From the NCBI GenBank assembly GCA_033026295.1, contig CM065176.1, forward strand, positions 4,473,705 to 4,537,704: DNA of 64,000 nt, read 5' to 3'. The position numbers were made by a program, and so were the translations under genes. The notes under the pieces are model-generated. The model was not told where the DNA came from. It ran no database searches and was given only the letters and a program-made list of their open reading frames with translations. Position 1 is the first letter of the stretch. Every line of letters starts with the position of its first letter. Positions 10,780 through 23,027 of the stretch are shown here, piece after piece. This stretch comes from Channa striata. Its lineage: Eukaryota > Chordata > Actinopteri > Anabantiformes > Channidae.

Positions 10780-12043
10780 GTTAATGTTACTCTTTATCTA
10801 ATTTTGCACACTTTGTCATAATGTAGTGTGCTATAAGTTTTCTGGCATCTAAATATAGCCCAGTCAGGATTTCACTGAACTTTTTTAATATTTTCAATTC
10901 ATATGATCCAGCCAGTATCGATAAAAAATATATATATTTTTTGACATTTTTGAGTCCATACACTGACTATTTAGCTATTTAGATCCTACTTCTAAAACAC
11001 AGCATGGGAAAGTCCATTCTAATCTCACGTTTAACGTCTTTTTGCTAATTCCTCTTCAAATCTCTTACATACTAAATTATTAAAATTTCAAATTGAAAAC
11101 ATTTGGTACAGAAACACATTAATTTTGATAGGCTCTATATCAAAATTGTTCAAAGATAAATTATAAATAATACAGGACAATGGGTTAGGGTCATTATAAT
11201 GGAAAATTATATACTGGGTACTGACTTAAGCTTTCAATTGGCCTTTTATTTACAGTCCTATTGGTTTTACTAGCATCAATCTTTACACAATCTACAGATC
11301 ACTGATGTTTGATTAAACAGCAGAGTTGTTGCAGGTTGTCTGCACTTTTTAAAAGAAATACATGTCCATTCCTGTCTTGTTACTAAGCTGCTGTCATGGG
11401 ACTCGTTCTTGTGCACACAAGAACAGTTCTGCCTTTATAGGTTTTCCCACTGCCTCTGGCTGTGATAAATAAAGTGATGTTCACATGCCCTAAATATCAT
11501 TTTCTCTGTTTATTAAGGCTTTGGGGTGTATTTAATTGTGCTTATTGCTTGCCTTTTACTTTTAATATTTTTGCATTTTGTGAAGTCATTTCATTTGCTT
11601 GAATGTATATTTAGTCATTTGAAAGATCTTAGAGTCTGCAGAGCTCTAACACTAATGCACACTTTCCGCATACATGCACATGGACATGTTCTCCATGTGT
11701 GCGGTACAAAAAATGATAGCAGCTTATGCGTAAAAAGAACCACTCCTGTTTTTGTTTTATTTTACTTAACAACATGAAGGGATAATATTACTATGTATAA
11801 CGGCTTAACAAGAATAGTGTCAAGGACTAGAATGGTACATGCCTTCAGTTCATGAAATGAGGATGTAATGTATTTGTCCAACTCAGGCATATTTGATATA
11901 CAGGCACTGCAGGAAATTATCACTAAATTTTTGGGCTGCACTTGGGCATGTGTGGAGAGTCCACCTTGATCTTCAATCACTTATAAGATGACAAAATCTA
12001 CTTCATGGATACGGTGGACAGAATGGTAGTGTAGAATGGTAAA

Positions 12044-12247
12044 CTAGTAGCTTTGTTGTTGAGGAAGTGTCAAGTGCTGTTCCTTGGCAAAGCGCAGTTG
12101 GCGAAATGGATTGTCGACATGCAGAGGGTGTTTGAGTAGAAAGATCCCATCTGTGAGGACCCGTTGCCTTTGTTGTTGTGCTGCATCATGCACATTTGTC
12201 AGACTCTGTAGATTTTCGGCCTGTTCAAGATGTTGAATCAGCTGCAT
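12044..12247 (-). other. Unexplained minus-strand ORF with coding-like codon use
   Basis: A 67-codon minus-strand ORF, Gln/Leu-rich (LIQHLEQAENLQ, then AAQQQRQRVLTDG), preceded by CAATGCAG, which could be an acceptor, and ending in TAG. I do not recognise it. Its phase does not join the other candidate minus-strand exons. It could be a chance ORF or a piece of a decayed transposon gene. Confidence 0.2.
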
Positions 12248-13095
12248 TGTTGTTAAAATTCACCAACATTTATTTATTTAGATTTGATTATCTGTTCAGC
12301 TTGGCACATCAGTGGTGGTATTTGTATTTGCTTTTCTGTGTCTCGTTCCATTTTAAAATGATAAAGACGGACTACCTCCAACTACTGGTACATACCTGGT
12401 AGCCATTAGTCTCGGTGGTGAGGTCGGGTGCCACTTTTTGGCCCAGACAAAGATGATGTGAGGTGACTTAAGCTGATGTAACAGTGAGCGTTGGTAGCCC
12501 CTTAGTTATTTGATGCCTCTGTCATCAAGCTGATCACTCTATAATTGAATCTTGGAGCTCTAAACCTCACTTCTTGCTAAAAGCTGACAAGATTAATCCC
12601 CTGATCCAGGAGTATTTATTTTAAATTGTTACAGTAATTATATAACCATAAGTCATTTACTTTTTTTTAACATGTAAATTAAACCTAAGATTCACTGTGC
12701 TCAGATAAGAGAGCCAACATATTGTTCATGGTTTTGTTAAAAAATGCATGGACATGCATTTTGGCCACTAATCGTTTATTTCAACTTATGTTTTAGTACT
12801 GGCTTGAATTTTGAAACCTGATTTATTTTAGACTTATCTTTTTCTGTTTGTTATCCAGAATGATTTCCATGCATTTGAATTTGGGCTTTCTAGAGCGTTC
12901 ACCTACTCTACTTATCTACTTTACATCTGAAGAACCAGACTAGAGATGCAAATATTTCTTCCCTTTTCCACCGTTCTTGTTATCAATTGCCATTTGACCC
13001 ACATGAAACTAGGCAAGGGACATTTATTTGTCTATTGGTCAGTGACTAGTTCCATTTATTACGGTGTAAAATATTGAATACATTTTAACAGAATT

Positions 13096-13260
13096 CTGTA
13101 CTACTTTGTCTTCTTGCTTACCATAAATCTCAAAGCCAAACAAAGAAAGATTACATATGTAAAGCTTGGGTTTTTAATGCAAAATTGTGATAATGTATTG
13201 AATGAATTGACCAACTGTGGGAGCATTGCTGATGTGACTCATTGCTTTAAAGTTTGCTTG
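13096..13260 (+). repeat. Direct duplication, copy 1
   Basis: About 165 bases starting CTGTACTACTTTGTCTTC and ending TTGCTTTAAAGTTTG recur in the same orientation at 14634-14806 with scattered substitutions and small indels. I do not recognise the unit as a named repeat. It may be a local segmental duplication or two insertions of one unknown element. Confidence 0.8.
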
Positions 13261-14633
13261 GTTATCTGGCACCTTTTTTTTTTAATTTGAAGTGCAAATA
13301 TTAGAATATGAGCTTTTCTAATGTGGCTTTCTTTGGATGTGGGTCTGCACTACTTCTATCTGCAGTATCAGGTTAGAGGTCACATCGTAAAGATTCCACA
13401 GGGCAGACCTAAAAAGTAGTTGTTCTAAGCTCACTGCTGAGAAGACTCAAGAAGAAAGAAGGTGGTAAGTGGAGTTTAGACATGGACTGTCTAACTGGAA
13501 ATAGAATACTACTGTAATTTAACCCTACAAAGTTTTTTTTATTATTCTCAGCTGTTCTTATGGCGTCAAAAGACTTCAGGCTGTAAATTTCTGTACAGTA
13601 TATCCTACAGACAACACGACTCCTATGTGTACATGGTAAGGAAAGGAGGTGAACTGAAGATATAATAAAAATGAGCCCTATTCTGTATCATTTCATTGTA
13701 TTACACCAGCTTGTTGACTAGAAAAGCTCACAGATGCAGGTAATGCTGACATTGCATTACTACAGGATGCATTACTGCCATAACTCCAGAGAACAGCTGC
13801 TGCTGCCATTGAGTGACAGCAGCTGAAATATAATCCCTCCATTCAAAAACAAACTTTAAAATAAATATATCAATTTGTTCTACTCTGTGGTCCTTTCTAG
13901 ACTGATAAAAATATGGACGTCAGGCATGACATTAAATTTATTTCATTTTCTCTTTCTGATCAGTTTGGCAACTAGTATCTAGTATGAAAGGCTAGATATC
14001 AAGACGCCTAAGTCACTGCTGTGGGAGATGGGCTATAAGCATCATTCTTTAGTTAAGCCTTTTTACTCCCTGCACATATGAATGGGGATAAAATAAATCT
14101 CTTCTAGATTTCCCTAATGACTGTTGCAGACTTTTTTTTTGTTCATTGTCTTATCTATCAAGGCCCAGTGGGCATTTTTCTTTTGCCTTACCTGGTCACT
14201 AGAGCACAACACCTGTCGCTGCCTTGCATCCTGTCATTCAAAACCAAAATATATTCAAATGAAAGATGAGACTTTACTGTTTTGTTTAGTGCAGTCTCTT
14301 GCTCATTGACATCAGGGTTTGCTTCTGCCGAGGTCAGGTTCATTACAGTCAAAAGCACTGCAGTTACACTTGTCTTAAACTTTCTTCATCCACTCCCACT
14401 CATTTCCTCTGCAGGCAGGTTCTTGCATGTGAAGCCTATGGTAACACTTACTCTTTTAGCCTAAAATAAATTAAATGCAACTCTTTAAATTTGAAAATTC
14501 GGTTAAATTGTATTTACGGCTATTGTGGACCGAAATAATAAAAATCTGATTACAAAAACATTTGTGGTGTAATATAAAATAATGTATTTACTGTTCTATA
14601 GCCTCTTCTTTTGCAATGATTCTCTACATACTA

Positions 14634-14806
14634 CTGTACTACTTTGTCTTCTTGCTTACTTACCATAAATCTCAAAGCCACACAAAGCAAGATTACGTAT
14701 GTAGAGCTGGGTTTTTAATGCAAAATTCAAATAATGTACTGAATGAATTGACAAACTGTGGGGAGCATTTCACGATGTGACACATTGCTTTAAAGTTTGT
14801 TTTGGA
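14634..14806 (+). repeat. Direct duplication, copy 2
   Basis: Second copy of the 13096-13260 unit. It shares CTGTACTACTTTGTCTTC, ATAAATCTCAAAGCCA, GGGTTTTTAATGCAAAATT and TTGCTTTAAAGTTTG in the same order. It carries a four-base insertion (TTAC) early in the unit. Confidence 0.8.
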
Positions 14807-14809
14807 CAG

Positions 14810-17240
14810 TCTAAATAATTAAGAAAAAAGTTGTATTGATGCAATATTTCCGCACTATGACAAAATTGGTTGACAGTCCCCAAGAGTGGGGCTGTGAAGC
14901 AACAAAACAGATTTTTACAAAAACCACATCAATACTTATTCACACACAAAACACAAAGTGTTCTCAAAAAGGGAACAAAGGCAACAGATGATTTTATTTC
15001 TATTATAGCTCCATTAATAGAGCAAACACTGATGTAAACAATGCAGTTTTATAATGAGATATGCCAATGTTGACTAGTAATGAAATCCATTCTGTACAGT
15101 TGTTAGACCTCAATCGAAGGGCTTTGTGAAGTGAAACACTGAATGTTAACAGAACTTAAGTTTACAAAAAACACAACTGCGCAGCTTTAAGGACTCGGAT
15201 TTCTATAAAACGTTTTTTTACTCTGCTGTTGGATTTTTATCTTAAAGTCCAATCTATACGTATACTAATGGCCACACCTATACACAAGTGTGCGTTTTTC
15301 CTCTATAATTTATACAATAATTGCCTACTCCACTGTGCCATGATCTCCCAACCAGGAAATAACAAATATGTAGCTGATGGGTAGTGTGCTCCCCTTAGAC
15401 CCTCTTATCTCTGTGTTAAGTATGGGTGTGTCACACTCAGCCAGGGACCAGACTGATGTGGCTTATAGATATTCATGCAGATGTTTCCCCTCCAGAAAGT
15501 AATATGTGCAGTTTGACTTGTAGAATGTTTTCAGTCGAGAAGTAAAAACACAAGCATATGTATTAGCTGAATGAAATCAATGAATGCACTTATAACAGTT
15601 TAAATGTAATGTCACTGTAACCTAAAAACTTTTCAGCTGTTATTTACAGAAAAAAAGACCAAAGCAGTTGCTAAGTTGCAAAATATAGAGTCCTCTGTAG
15701 GTTTTGGCCACCAAATGTCCTATGGATTTTGGCGGTGACAGTGGAATCCCAGACAGATGATTGACATGCATGATTTGTAGTCAGTAATTTACACTCAATC
15801 ATTATTTTATCCTTTAAAGTTGAAACAAGCATTTAATGTTGCAGCAATAAATTTGTTTTTAGGGTCATAGCAACTTGCCCTATGACCTACAATCACAATG
15901 TATTTTTTTAGACCCCTTCACTTTTTGCACATTCTGTGTTGTAATTTAATTAAAAATAGACAAAACTTTAACTCTGAACTTTGGCCACCGAAATTCTTTT
16001 ACCATTGAGTCCAAATGGATCTTATCTGAAAAAAAAGTACAATTGTCAGTCTTTTGTCTGAGCTTGTTAGTTAAATCTTTGTAGTTTTTCTCTCTGATTG
16101 TTCAAGATTATGTTATAATGGAAAATGGTGGTGAATATGACAGTAGTTTAAAGCAAAGGTCATACCACTGACTTTCATGATTTCCCATCATTACGACTCT
16201 TGTTATCATTTTTTGTTGTTGTTCTCTGACACCTCAGAGACTTTTCTGTGGAGACACATTCTAAAATTCCAGCTTTTCAGAGCAAATCACCACTGCTGGA
16301 GCCAATCTGCATCACATTCAGCAGGAGCATGACTCCTGGCCAAGTCTTTGTGGCCAGATTAAATACCTTAAATAACTAAGAATCTCCAACACTGCTCTCT
16401 GCACTGCACACTGCCTGTCCAGGCTGTTTCTCTCTGGTCTCCCTTACTCTGATTTTCCTCTCTCTCTGCATCAGCGTCTGGACAGGAACTTGTTGCTTCA
16501 GCTTTTATCCCTTTCACAGACATTCACACACTTATCCACATGCTACTGAATTTACACAACTAAAGCTCTGTTATATGGAGAATGATAAAATTGACCATGA
16601 GCTATAATTAAAATCCCTCCGACCTGTTCTAGACTGCTTTGCTTTATATCTGAATAAATAACATAAAATACACACATAAATTGTTTCATGTGTCATGTCT
16701 TAAATGTTTTAAATAAAAAGGAAGACTTTATGTATCGCAGAGTAGAAATCCACAGCCAGTACAGTCTAGACTCAACATGTATCAGTTTTTATACACAGCA
16801 GAGGAGGTAGTTCTGGCAAAACTCCACCTTTCGCCCAGAAGCATTAAAAAGGAAACTAATCTTAAGTCAGGAAATGCAGCAACATTTTAGACTGAGAATA
16901 TAGTAACAAACTGAAACATGTGGGTCTCGCAATAAGGTTGTTTTTTTGTTTTGTTTTTTTTCTTCTTTACAGCAAGCAACCTATAGAGCTTTGTACACAT
17001 CCACTTTCACATTGCTAAGCTAACCCATCTCTTCTGTCACTCGCTTTCATTCTTTTGAGGTCTTTTGCAAAAAAATTCAATTTATGGAGAAAATAACATC
17101 CGTTTGCTCTGTAATACCCTTCAATACTAACACTACTTTTGCTGCTATGATATGTTAAGGTACAGTAAACCCTAAAATCTTGGAGCTTGGTAGACCAGTA
17201 CCTTTGTTGCATTAAGTTAAAGTACATGTTTTTCTTTTTT
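14810..17240. other. Intron 1, no gene seen; possible transposon remnant at 15905-15965
   Basis: AT-rich intron sequence. The stretch CCCCTTCACTTTTTGCACA near 15915 resembles a phrase found in fish DNA-transposon-derived repeats. Nothing else is identifiable. Confidence 0.4.
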
Positions 17241-17517
17241 CTTTTCAATAGTTGAGAAAAAAGCTTTTTTTTTTTTTAGCTTTTTTCATAATTGTCATAA
17301 AACATATACATCATTCTTTAAGGAAGTCTACTCAGGACTGCATGTGCTAATGGACGGGGTATTTCAGAACAGTAACCTGTAGCATCCACCCTAGCAAATG
17401 CTGGAATGAAACCCTATACAACATCTGTTAGAACATGACAAACATTTCCCATACAACCTGTTGAAGTTGAGTATTTTTCTGAAAGAACTGGGAAAAATTG
17501 CCAAAATCCAGTGTACG

Positions 17518-17549
17518 GATTTAGGCAATTTATTACAATTGCCTAAATC
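17518..17549. repeat. Perfect 12-bp inverted repeat (hairpin)
   Basis: GATTTAGGCAAT, an 8-nt loop, then ATTGCCTAAATC. The arms are perfectly complementary. The stem is too short for a pre-miRNA by itself. Function unknown. Confidence 0.85.
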
Positions 17550-17868
17550 AATTACATCTATTACAGTGTATGTAATATATGCATGTAAAAAAAAAAAAAC
17601 AGGTTTAAATGGTAAAGGACAGATTTTAGCTTTTGATTTGCGTGTGTATTTAATGAGCTAAGATTGTAATTCCATCACGAATGAAATGTTTCTTTGTTTG
17701 TAGCTCAGTCACTAATTTGTCTTGCTCTACTTGTCAACTGTATGTTCCAGTTCCTCATACCTCAGGTAGTTGATAACCTTTTCAGGGACATTTTGCACAA
17801 TTTCTCAATATGACTTGTTTGTAAAAAGAGTTGTAACAAAATTTAAGGTTTTTGAAGACCTGACATAC

Positions 17869-18036
17869 CGGAGCCAGATTGGACAAATTCTTGGCTGTAG
17901 AGTTCCGGAATCTTATCTGAGCACAGCCTAACCAGCTCTGATGTGGCTTGTTGTTGAAATTTATGTTGCTGTTCCAGTTTTTCTTTAGTGACTACTTTCT
18001 TTTTACAGATGGGCCCCTTGGCATCGTACACAATGT
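17869..18036 (-). CDS. Candidate minus-strand exon B, unidentified gene
   Basis: A 168-nt symmetric block on the minus strand, from an AG acceptor at 18038-18037 (weak pyrimidine tract) to a strong GTATGT donor after 17869. The single open frame (incoming phase 1, outgoing phase 1) reads DIVYDAKGPICKKK, EKLEQQHKFQQQATSELVRL and CSDKIPELYSQEFVQSGS. It is hydrophilic, probably helical, with good codon choice. It joins candidate exon A in phase. I do not recognise the protein. Confidence 0.35.
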
Positions 18037-18894
18037 CTAGACAATTTATCAGAGCTTAATTGTAAAATAATTTCCATGGCATCTTACCAGACATATAAAT
18101 TAAAAGTAGCATAGATATAAACTATTTTAAATCACATTAGAAGAACATCAACCTTAAATGGTTAGGGTAGGGTTCTCTATTTACAATGGTAGGCTATTAC
18201 CTCTGTTGTATATTTACTAACTAATGAACAGTCTCTGTACTGTATATTTATATTGTGCCTACAGAGCTAGAGCTTTTACTGCCCTTGCCTTCAAATATCA
18301 GGTACTGTATGATAAATATACTGAAAATCTAAACTGCTAACTGTAGTTTACCTACCAAAGTAGTTCAATATTGATATTTCTTCTGGTACATTCCAACATG
18401 TACATAGGTGTAGTGTAATTCATATGTAACTCTTACTACATTAATCTCTAATGACATGTAATTCATGTGTGGATGCATGGCAAACAACAACTGCATTATT
18501 GGAAGATTGTTTTAAAAGTCCTCATGTTCTAAAGTCTTGCCCTTTTAAGATTGGATCTTATAGTGTCACCCTAACAAACTTACAATTTCGGTTCAAGTTT
18601 AAACAACAGCAGTGGCTGCTGTTTGTTCATTTGAAGTGACCTCGTAAAATGACAAGGAGAGGAGTTTGCATGTCATTTTACAAATTATCTATTGATATTC
18701 TATCATCTAGGTTATAATATAATGTAGACATTTTGCATGTTACAAAAGTAAGTTTTAATTGAAAGATTAGTTGATACATTTGAGGTTTAAAAAAAAGTAA
18801 TTTAAGTACAGTATCTACTGTAGTTTTGTTGTGCTAATCTTTTTTTGAAAACCTGACTGGAAATAGAAACAGATTTGAAGATACTGTGAACCCC

Positions 18895-18896
<2 letters not shown>

Positions 18897-18930
<34 letters not shown>
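18897..18930. repeat. (CA)n microsatellite
   Basis: About 16 CA units. Confidence 0.93.
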
Positions 18931-18931
<1 letters not shown>

Positions 18932-18939
18932 AATTTAGA

Positions 18940-20820
18940 AAGGCGTATCAAGTTAACCACTTCCTGTATCAAGGCTCCCAGAATGCACCCTGCCAGATGT
19001 GGCTATATAGAGTCCAGCTTCCAAAGGCTGTGATCTTTCCCACAGCCGTCTAGCTATCGTTGCAATCTTTGCTATATTTTCCTCCCGACCTAGTGGGTCA
19101 GTGTGACTTACAGTACATCACATCTGATCATCAGAGCCAAACGCAAGTAAGACAGTAATTCTCTCTCAGGATGTTGCAGTATATCCTTCCTCCCTTACTA
19201 GGCATGAAATAGTCTAAAAGGTCGAAGGGTTACAGTATGTGTGTGTGTCTCTGGGGAGGGTATGTAATGGTAATTAAGAGGTTAATGTCTGTGGCCAAAC
19301 TGTTAGGTAGCAGAGATCTGAGACCCCCACTGGGCCACTCAATGTCTTAAAAAGAACGTGTGTGTTTCTTGGGAAGTTGCACGGTGGGATATGGGACTGG
19401 CACACATTAAAAGACTGATCAAGCGTTGTCCTTGTGCAGCATGCACTTTCTCTTTCCATGATGCACATTTGCTTGCGCACAGCGCTCATTCACGGGCTTT
19501 CAGGTGATTGTGTTTCAGGCCTGTTGGATTGTGTGTGTGTTAGATGCATGTTTTCAAGTTGGTGTACGTGCAGGCGCTTATCTTTGTATTCATGTTTGAG
19601 AAACAGTATCCCTGTACAAGCTTCACCAGGACCGCAGATTCCATGACGGTAATAGTGAGAATAATGCTGAGGGGTTTCCAATGCTTGAAATCTGATGCCT
19701 AACTTTGACAGAGATGATCCAGAACATGCTTGGAATCAGCTTCAAATAAATTGAGTCTGTTGTTGGGTAAAGTTTGGGTAACTTAGGTAAGAGTTGTATT
19801 CAAACTTCAAAAGGTACTAAAATATTTTCTTAAAATTTTATTCTAAGAATGGCAAATGTAATTCATGCAAATATGTGGATGTAAAATGTTGTATGCAGTT
19901 ACAGTTTGTATTGATTTGATGGATCTGAGGAGTCAGTTAAAGTGTTAAGGCCATTACCCACCAAATGGAAGTACTGTAAAAGAACTTGACCCGGTTTTTG
20001 GGATGCCATGCCATCCCAAAAACCCTTGAAAACAGTTGTAGTGTAATTAGCTAAATTCTGCATTTTTTTACATATAATCTAAGAGTAGTTAAACCAGGTG
20101 ATTGGCTGACATATCAGTTGACGTTTAAGCCATGAAAGTGATTTGAAATGTTTGTTGATGAATGCAATAGAAATTTATGAAGAGATAAATGAAGTGTGTG
20201 CAATGTAACACTTTGTATAGCAGTTGAAATATCATTTAACTAAATTGAACTGAAAGCAGTTGTCAGGAAAGATTTGAAGTGTAATTTTAAGTGTCAGATG
20301 TAAGCAGTTTAAATCAGCTGAAATGTAATTATTTAACACACATTTTTGTTTTAAGTCATCACAAAAAAATGGTTTAAAGTTGAGAGCACCTAAACACATC
20401 TCACCTTAAAACTATTAATCCAGAGAGAGAGAACTTTTTTCCACTGTCAATAAGAAGGAAAATATGATGTTTTTTTTATTGATATTGAGCAGGCAAGGGA
20501 CATGCACACATTATTAAGGGCAGATTTTGCCTTAAACTAAAACAAAGCAAATTCACCAAGCTGATCACCATCTTTTTATACATATTAACACCTTAGTTCA
20601 AATGTTTCTAGTGTTCAGATGGTTGTGAGAGTTGTTATTGGAATATTGTATTTGCTTTGACATGAGAAAATCCAGTGGATTTAGGAGAGCGGGAAAGAAC
20701 AACAATATTTCAGTCCTTGATTAGATGTGGGTTTCTTGGCTTTTGAAGGAAGATGAGATGTCCTAAGAAACCAGGTATGAGGAAATTTTTCATGATAGAC
20801 TGGAGAAGTGAAATACTCCT
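18940..20820. other. Intron 1, no gene seen
   Basis: Mixed-composition intron DNA. ORFs at 19274-19681 overlap on both strands and lack splice context or family similarity. Confidence 0.4.
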
Positions 20821-20830
20821 GAGAATCAAC

Positions 20831-21050
20831 CTCTAGGGCTGATATCCTGAAACCGTGTTAGGACAAAGTCTGCTCTGTAAGTTTGTTTCTTCTGCATCTC
20901 ATGATACACAAAATTGCTGCCTGCATGTGGTTGAGGGTGTGAGACTGTTTTTGTCTGTATTCCTGTGGCGACAGCGTTTGAACTTCTCCCATGACTGCAC
21001 AGCCGAACTTTTCCAAGAGTAGTCATAATCCTATCAGACATTCAGTGGGT
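20831..21050 (-). CDS. Candidate minus-strand exon A with start codon, unidentified gene
   Basis: On the minus strand a strong acceptor (TTTCCCTCCTCCAG) ends at 21051. An in-frame TGA and then ATG (21041-21039) open a 70-codon frame, MSDRIMTTLGKVRLCS ... FVYHEMQKKQTYRADFVLTR, running to a possible GTTGAT donor after 20831 (weak) in phase 1. Without splicing the frame ends at TGA two codons later. Codon use looks coding. The outgoing phase fits candidate exon B. This would be the first coding exon of an unidentified gene overlapping mical2 intron 1 in antisense. Confidence 0.35.
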
Positions 21051-21544
21051 CTGGAGGAGGGAAATATCTTTTTTTGTTTGGGAAAAAATATATGGAGCTT
21101 AATTAATGACTGTTTGAACCCTGCTGTCTGTTGGCTGGGGCTGTAGGTATTTTAAAGGAGATTTAGTCAAAGCTGTGAGTGGTGCTGGATACCTCATACA
21201 AAATGTAGAACATGACACTTGTGGCTATACGGGGCAGCATGTTGACCCCTGCAGTTTATTATAGTCATATACTTGCACCAAAAAACAAGAGTATAATCAC
21301 ATATATGATATGCACGTCACCCATGCTGTGGGTGCTGATTGACCCCCATACCATACCACATGCTGACATCGGCATCTTATGCTAAAAATAGTCCCCACAA
21401 CAAGCTGAAACATGAACTTGTCTGTCAACAGAAGTCATTCCCACTGACTTTTGGTTCATACTGTATAAAGCAAGTTCAGTGTCAGAGAATGCTGCAACAT
21501 TTTTGTTTAAAACTAACAAACAATACGGCTCCCCTTTTGTGTAA

Positions 21545-22032
21545 ATACATAAACAATAACATTTCAGGAACAGACTGAACGAGCTGGTCAGGAGAGCCAG
21601 CTCTGTCCTGGGCTGCCCACTGGACTCTGTGGAGGAGGTGGGTGAGAGGAGGATGTCGGCCAAGCCGACATCCATCATGGACAACACCTCTCACCCGCTG
21701 CACCAGACAGTGGCAACAGCCTCTGAGATGCTGTACAGCTACCGCAGGTCTTTCATTCCCACCGCGGTTAGAACTCCAAAGTCTAACCTAATGGAATTAA
21801 TATTGTATATATTCTGTAGTTCTTTTTTACATACTGTACATTTGTAACTTGATTTTGATTTTATTTAATTTTAATTTTTTTCACATTACAATAAATGTAA
21901 ATGTAAATTAGTAAGTGCATGAGAGTGCACTTACTCTTGTTGTTTCCTTTGCTTTTATTGCTTCACTTATACTTGTCAACTGTGTAACAAGTAAATTTAC
22001 TTTACTGTGGGATCAATAAAGATACCTATTTT
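21545..22032 (+). mobile_element. Rex1/CR1-like non-LTR retrotransposon, 3' fragment
   Basis: In one frame the segment 21579-21770 encodes RLNELVRRASSVLGCPLDS, then EEVGERRMSAKPTSIMDN and YRRSFIPTAV. This is the C-terminal portion of reverse transcriptase polyproteins common in fish LINEs. It is followed by an AT-rich 3' UTR and the typical end TGTGGGATCAATAAAGATAC near 22007-22026. The copy is 5'-truncated and has no terminal repeats. A perfect 10-bp hairpin lies at 21651-21673. The Rex1/CR1 assignment is from family memory. Confidence 0.75.
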
Positions 22033-22439
22033 ATAGGTTTTACTTGGAATTAGCGGTAGATAGTGTTAAATGACATCTGTTTTCCAAAGTTATTCCAAGC
22101 CCATGTTGGTATATTCATCATTAATCTCAGTTCTCTGTACATCTGGCTACCTATCTGAAATATATTGTAATATAAAAGTCCATACTAGCTTACTTTTTTA
22201 CTCTAGTTGGTCTCCTTCAACTGTTGCCAAGCTAATGTTTTCTGCCTGTCATGTGGTCCTGTGTAGGTAGCTTTTTAGATTGTTTCAATGCAGCCACCTA
22301 CTAATGCTAAAAATGAATGTTATGAAAGTGGTGTGATTGAACCAAAACAAAAACAGTGAACTGAAACCTCTTAGAACTTAGTGTCTAGAGATTAGTCATA
22401 ATTCTCTGAATTTGTCACTAAAAGCAACCTCTCACATTT

Positions 22440-22585
22440 GACATATACACTAAGCACCCATAACATTATAAATACTTGCCTAATACTAGATAGATCCCCT
22501 TTTTGCTGAAAAAATAGCACCTCTTGAAGCATGCTGTAGTATCTGGCAACAAGTCAGTTCATTCTGGTCATGTTATACTGAATGA
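22440..22585 (+). repeat. Degraded fish dispersed repeat (CATAACATTAT...CCTAATA type)
   Basis: The order ACTAAGCACCCATAACATTA, TTGCCTAATACT, GATCCCCTTTTTGCTG, then GCTGTAGTATCTGGCAACAAG follows a repeat widely dispersed in fish (AACATTA, CTGCCTAATATTG, GTCCCCC, GTGGTATCTGGCACCAAG). The copy is diverged. Family name not certain. Confidence 0.5.
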
Positions 22586-22640
22586 ATTTTCACTCCCATG
22601 TCTCTTTCTTAAGATTGTCTTTGTCTTCTGTTTCTCCCAG

Positions 22641-23027
22641 AACCAGCATGATGTCACACACTTCATAGGAGCATAGTCCTGACAGTGTGAAAAGAGGGAC
22701 GAGGAGAAGGAAGTGGGACGGGAAGAACAGAGTGAGCGTTAGAGGAGACTGAACGCAGTGCAGATGGGTGAGACAGAGGATGAGCGCACAGCACAGGCCT
22801 GCCAGCTCTTTGAGAACTTTGTCCAGGCATCCACCTGTAAAGGAACTCTACAGGCCTTCAGCATCCTCTGCCGGCAGCTGGAGCTGGATCCTCTGGAGTA
22901 CAGCAACTTCTACAGCTCACTGAAGGATGCAATCAGCACATGGAAAGTCAAGGCTCTGTGGACCAAATTGGACAAAAGGGCACAACACAAGGCGTATAAC
23001 CAGAATAAAGCCTGCCAGGGCACCAGG
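22641..23027 (+). CDS. mical2: mical2 exon 2: 5' UTR end and first coding exon
   Basis: A strong acceptor (CTTCTGTTTCTCCCAG) ends at 22640, followed by 123 nt of 5' UTR. ATG at 22764 is chosen because MGETEDER aligns with the conserved MICAL2 N-terminus. It codes residues 1-88, including FENFVQASTCKGTLQAF and KALWTKLDKR, the helical region before the FAD fold. It ends ACCAGG at a GTAAGAG donor in phase 0. A six-codon uORF (22648-22668) lies in the leader. Confidence 0.95.
22648..22668 (+). promoter_or_regulatory. Short uORF in mical2 leader
   Basis: Two adjacent ATGs open a six-codon frame (MMSHTS, stop TAG at 22666-22668) about 95 nt before the main ATG. It could lower translation of the main frame. 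The effect is inferred. Confidence 0.5.
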
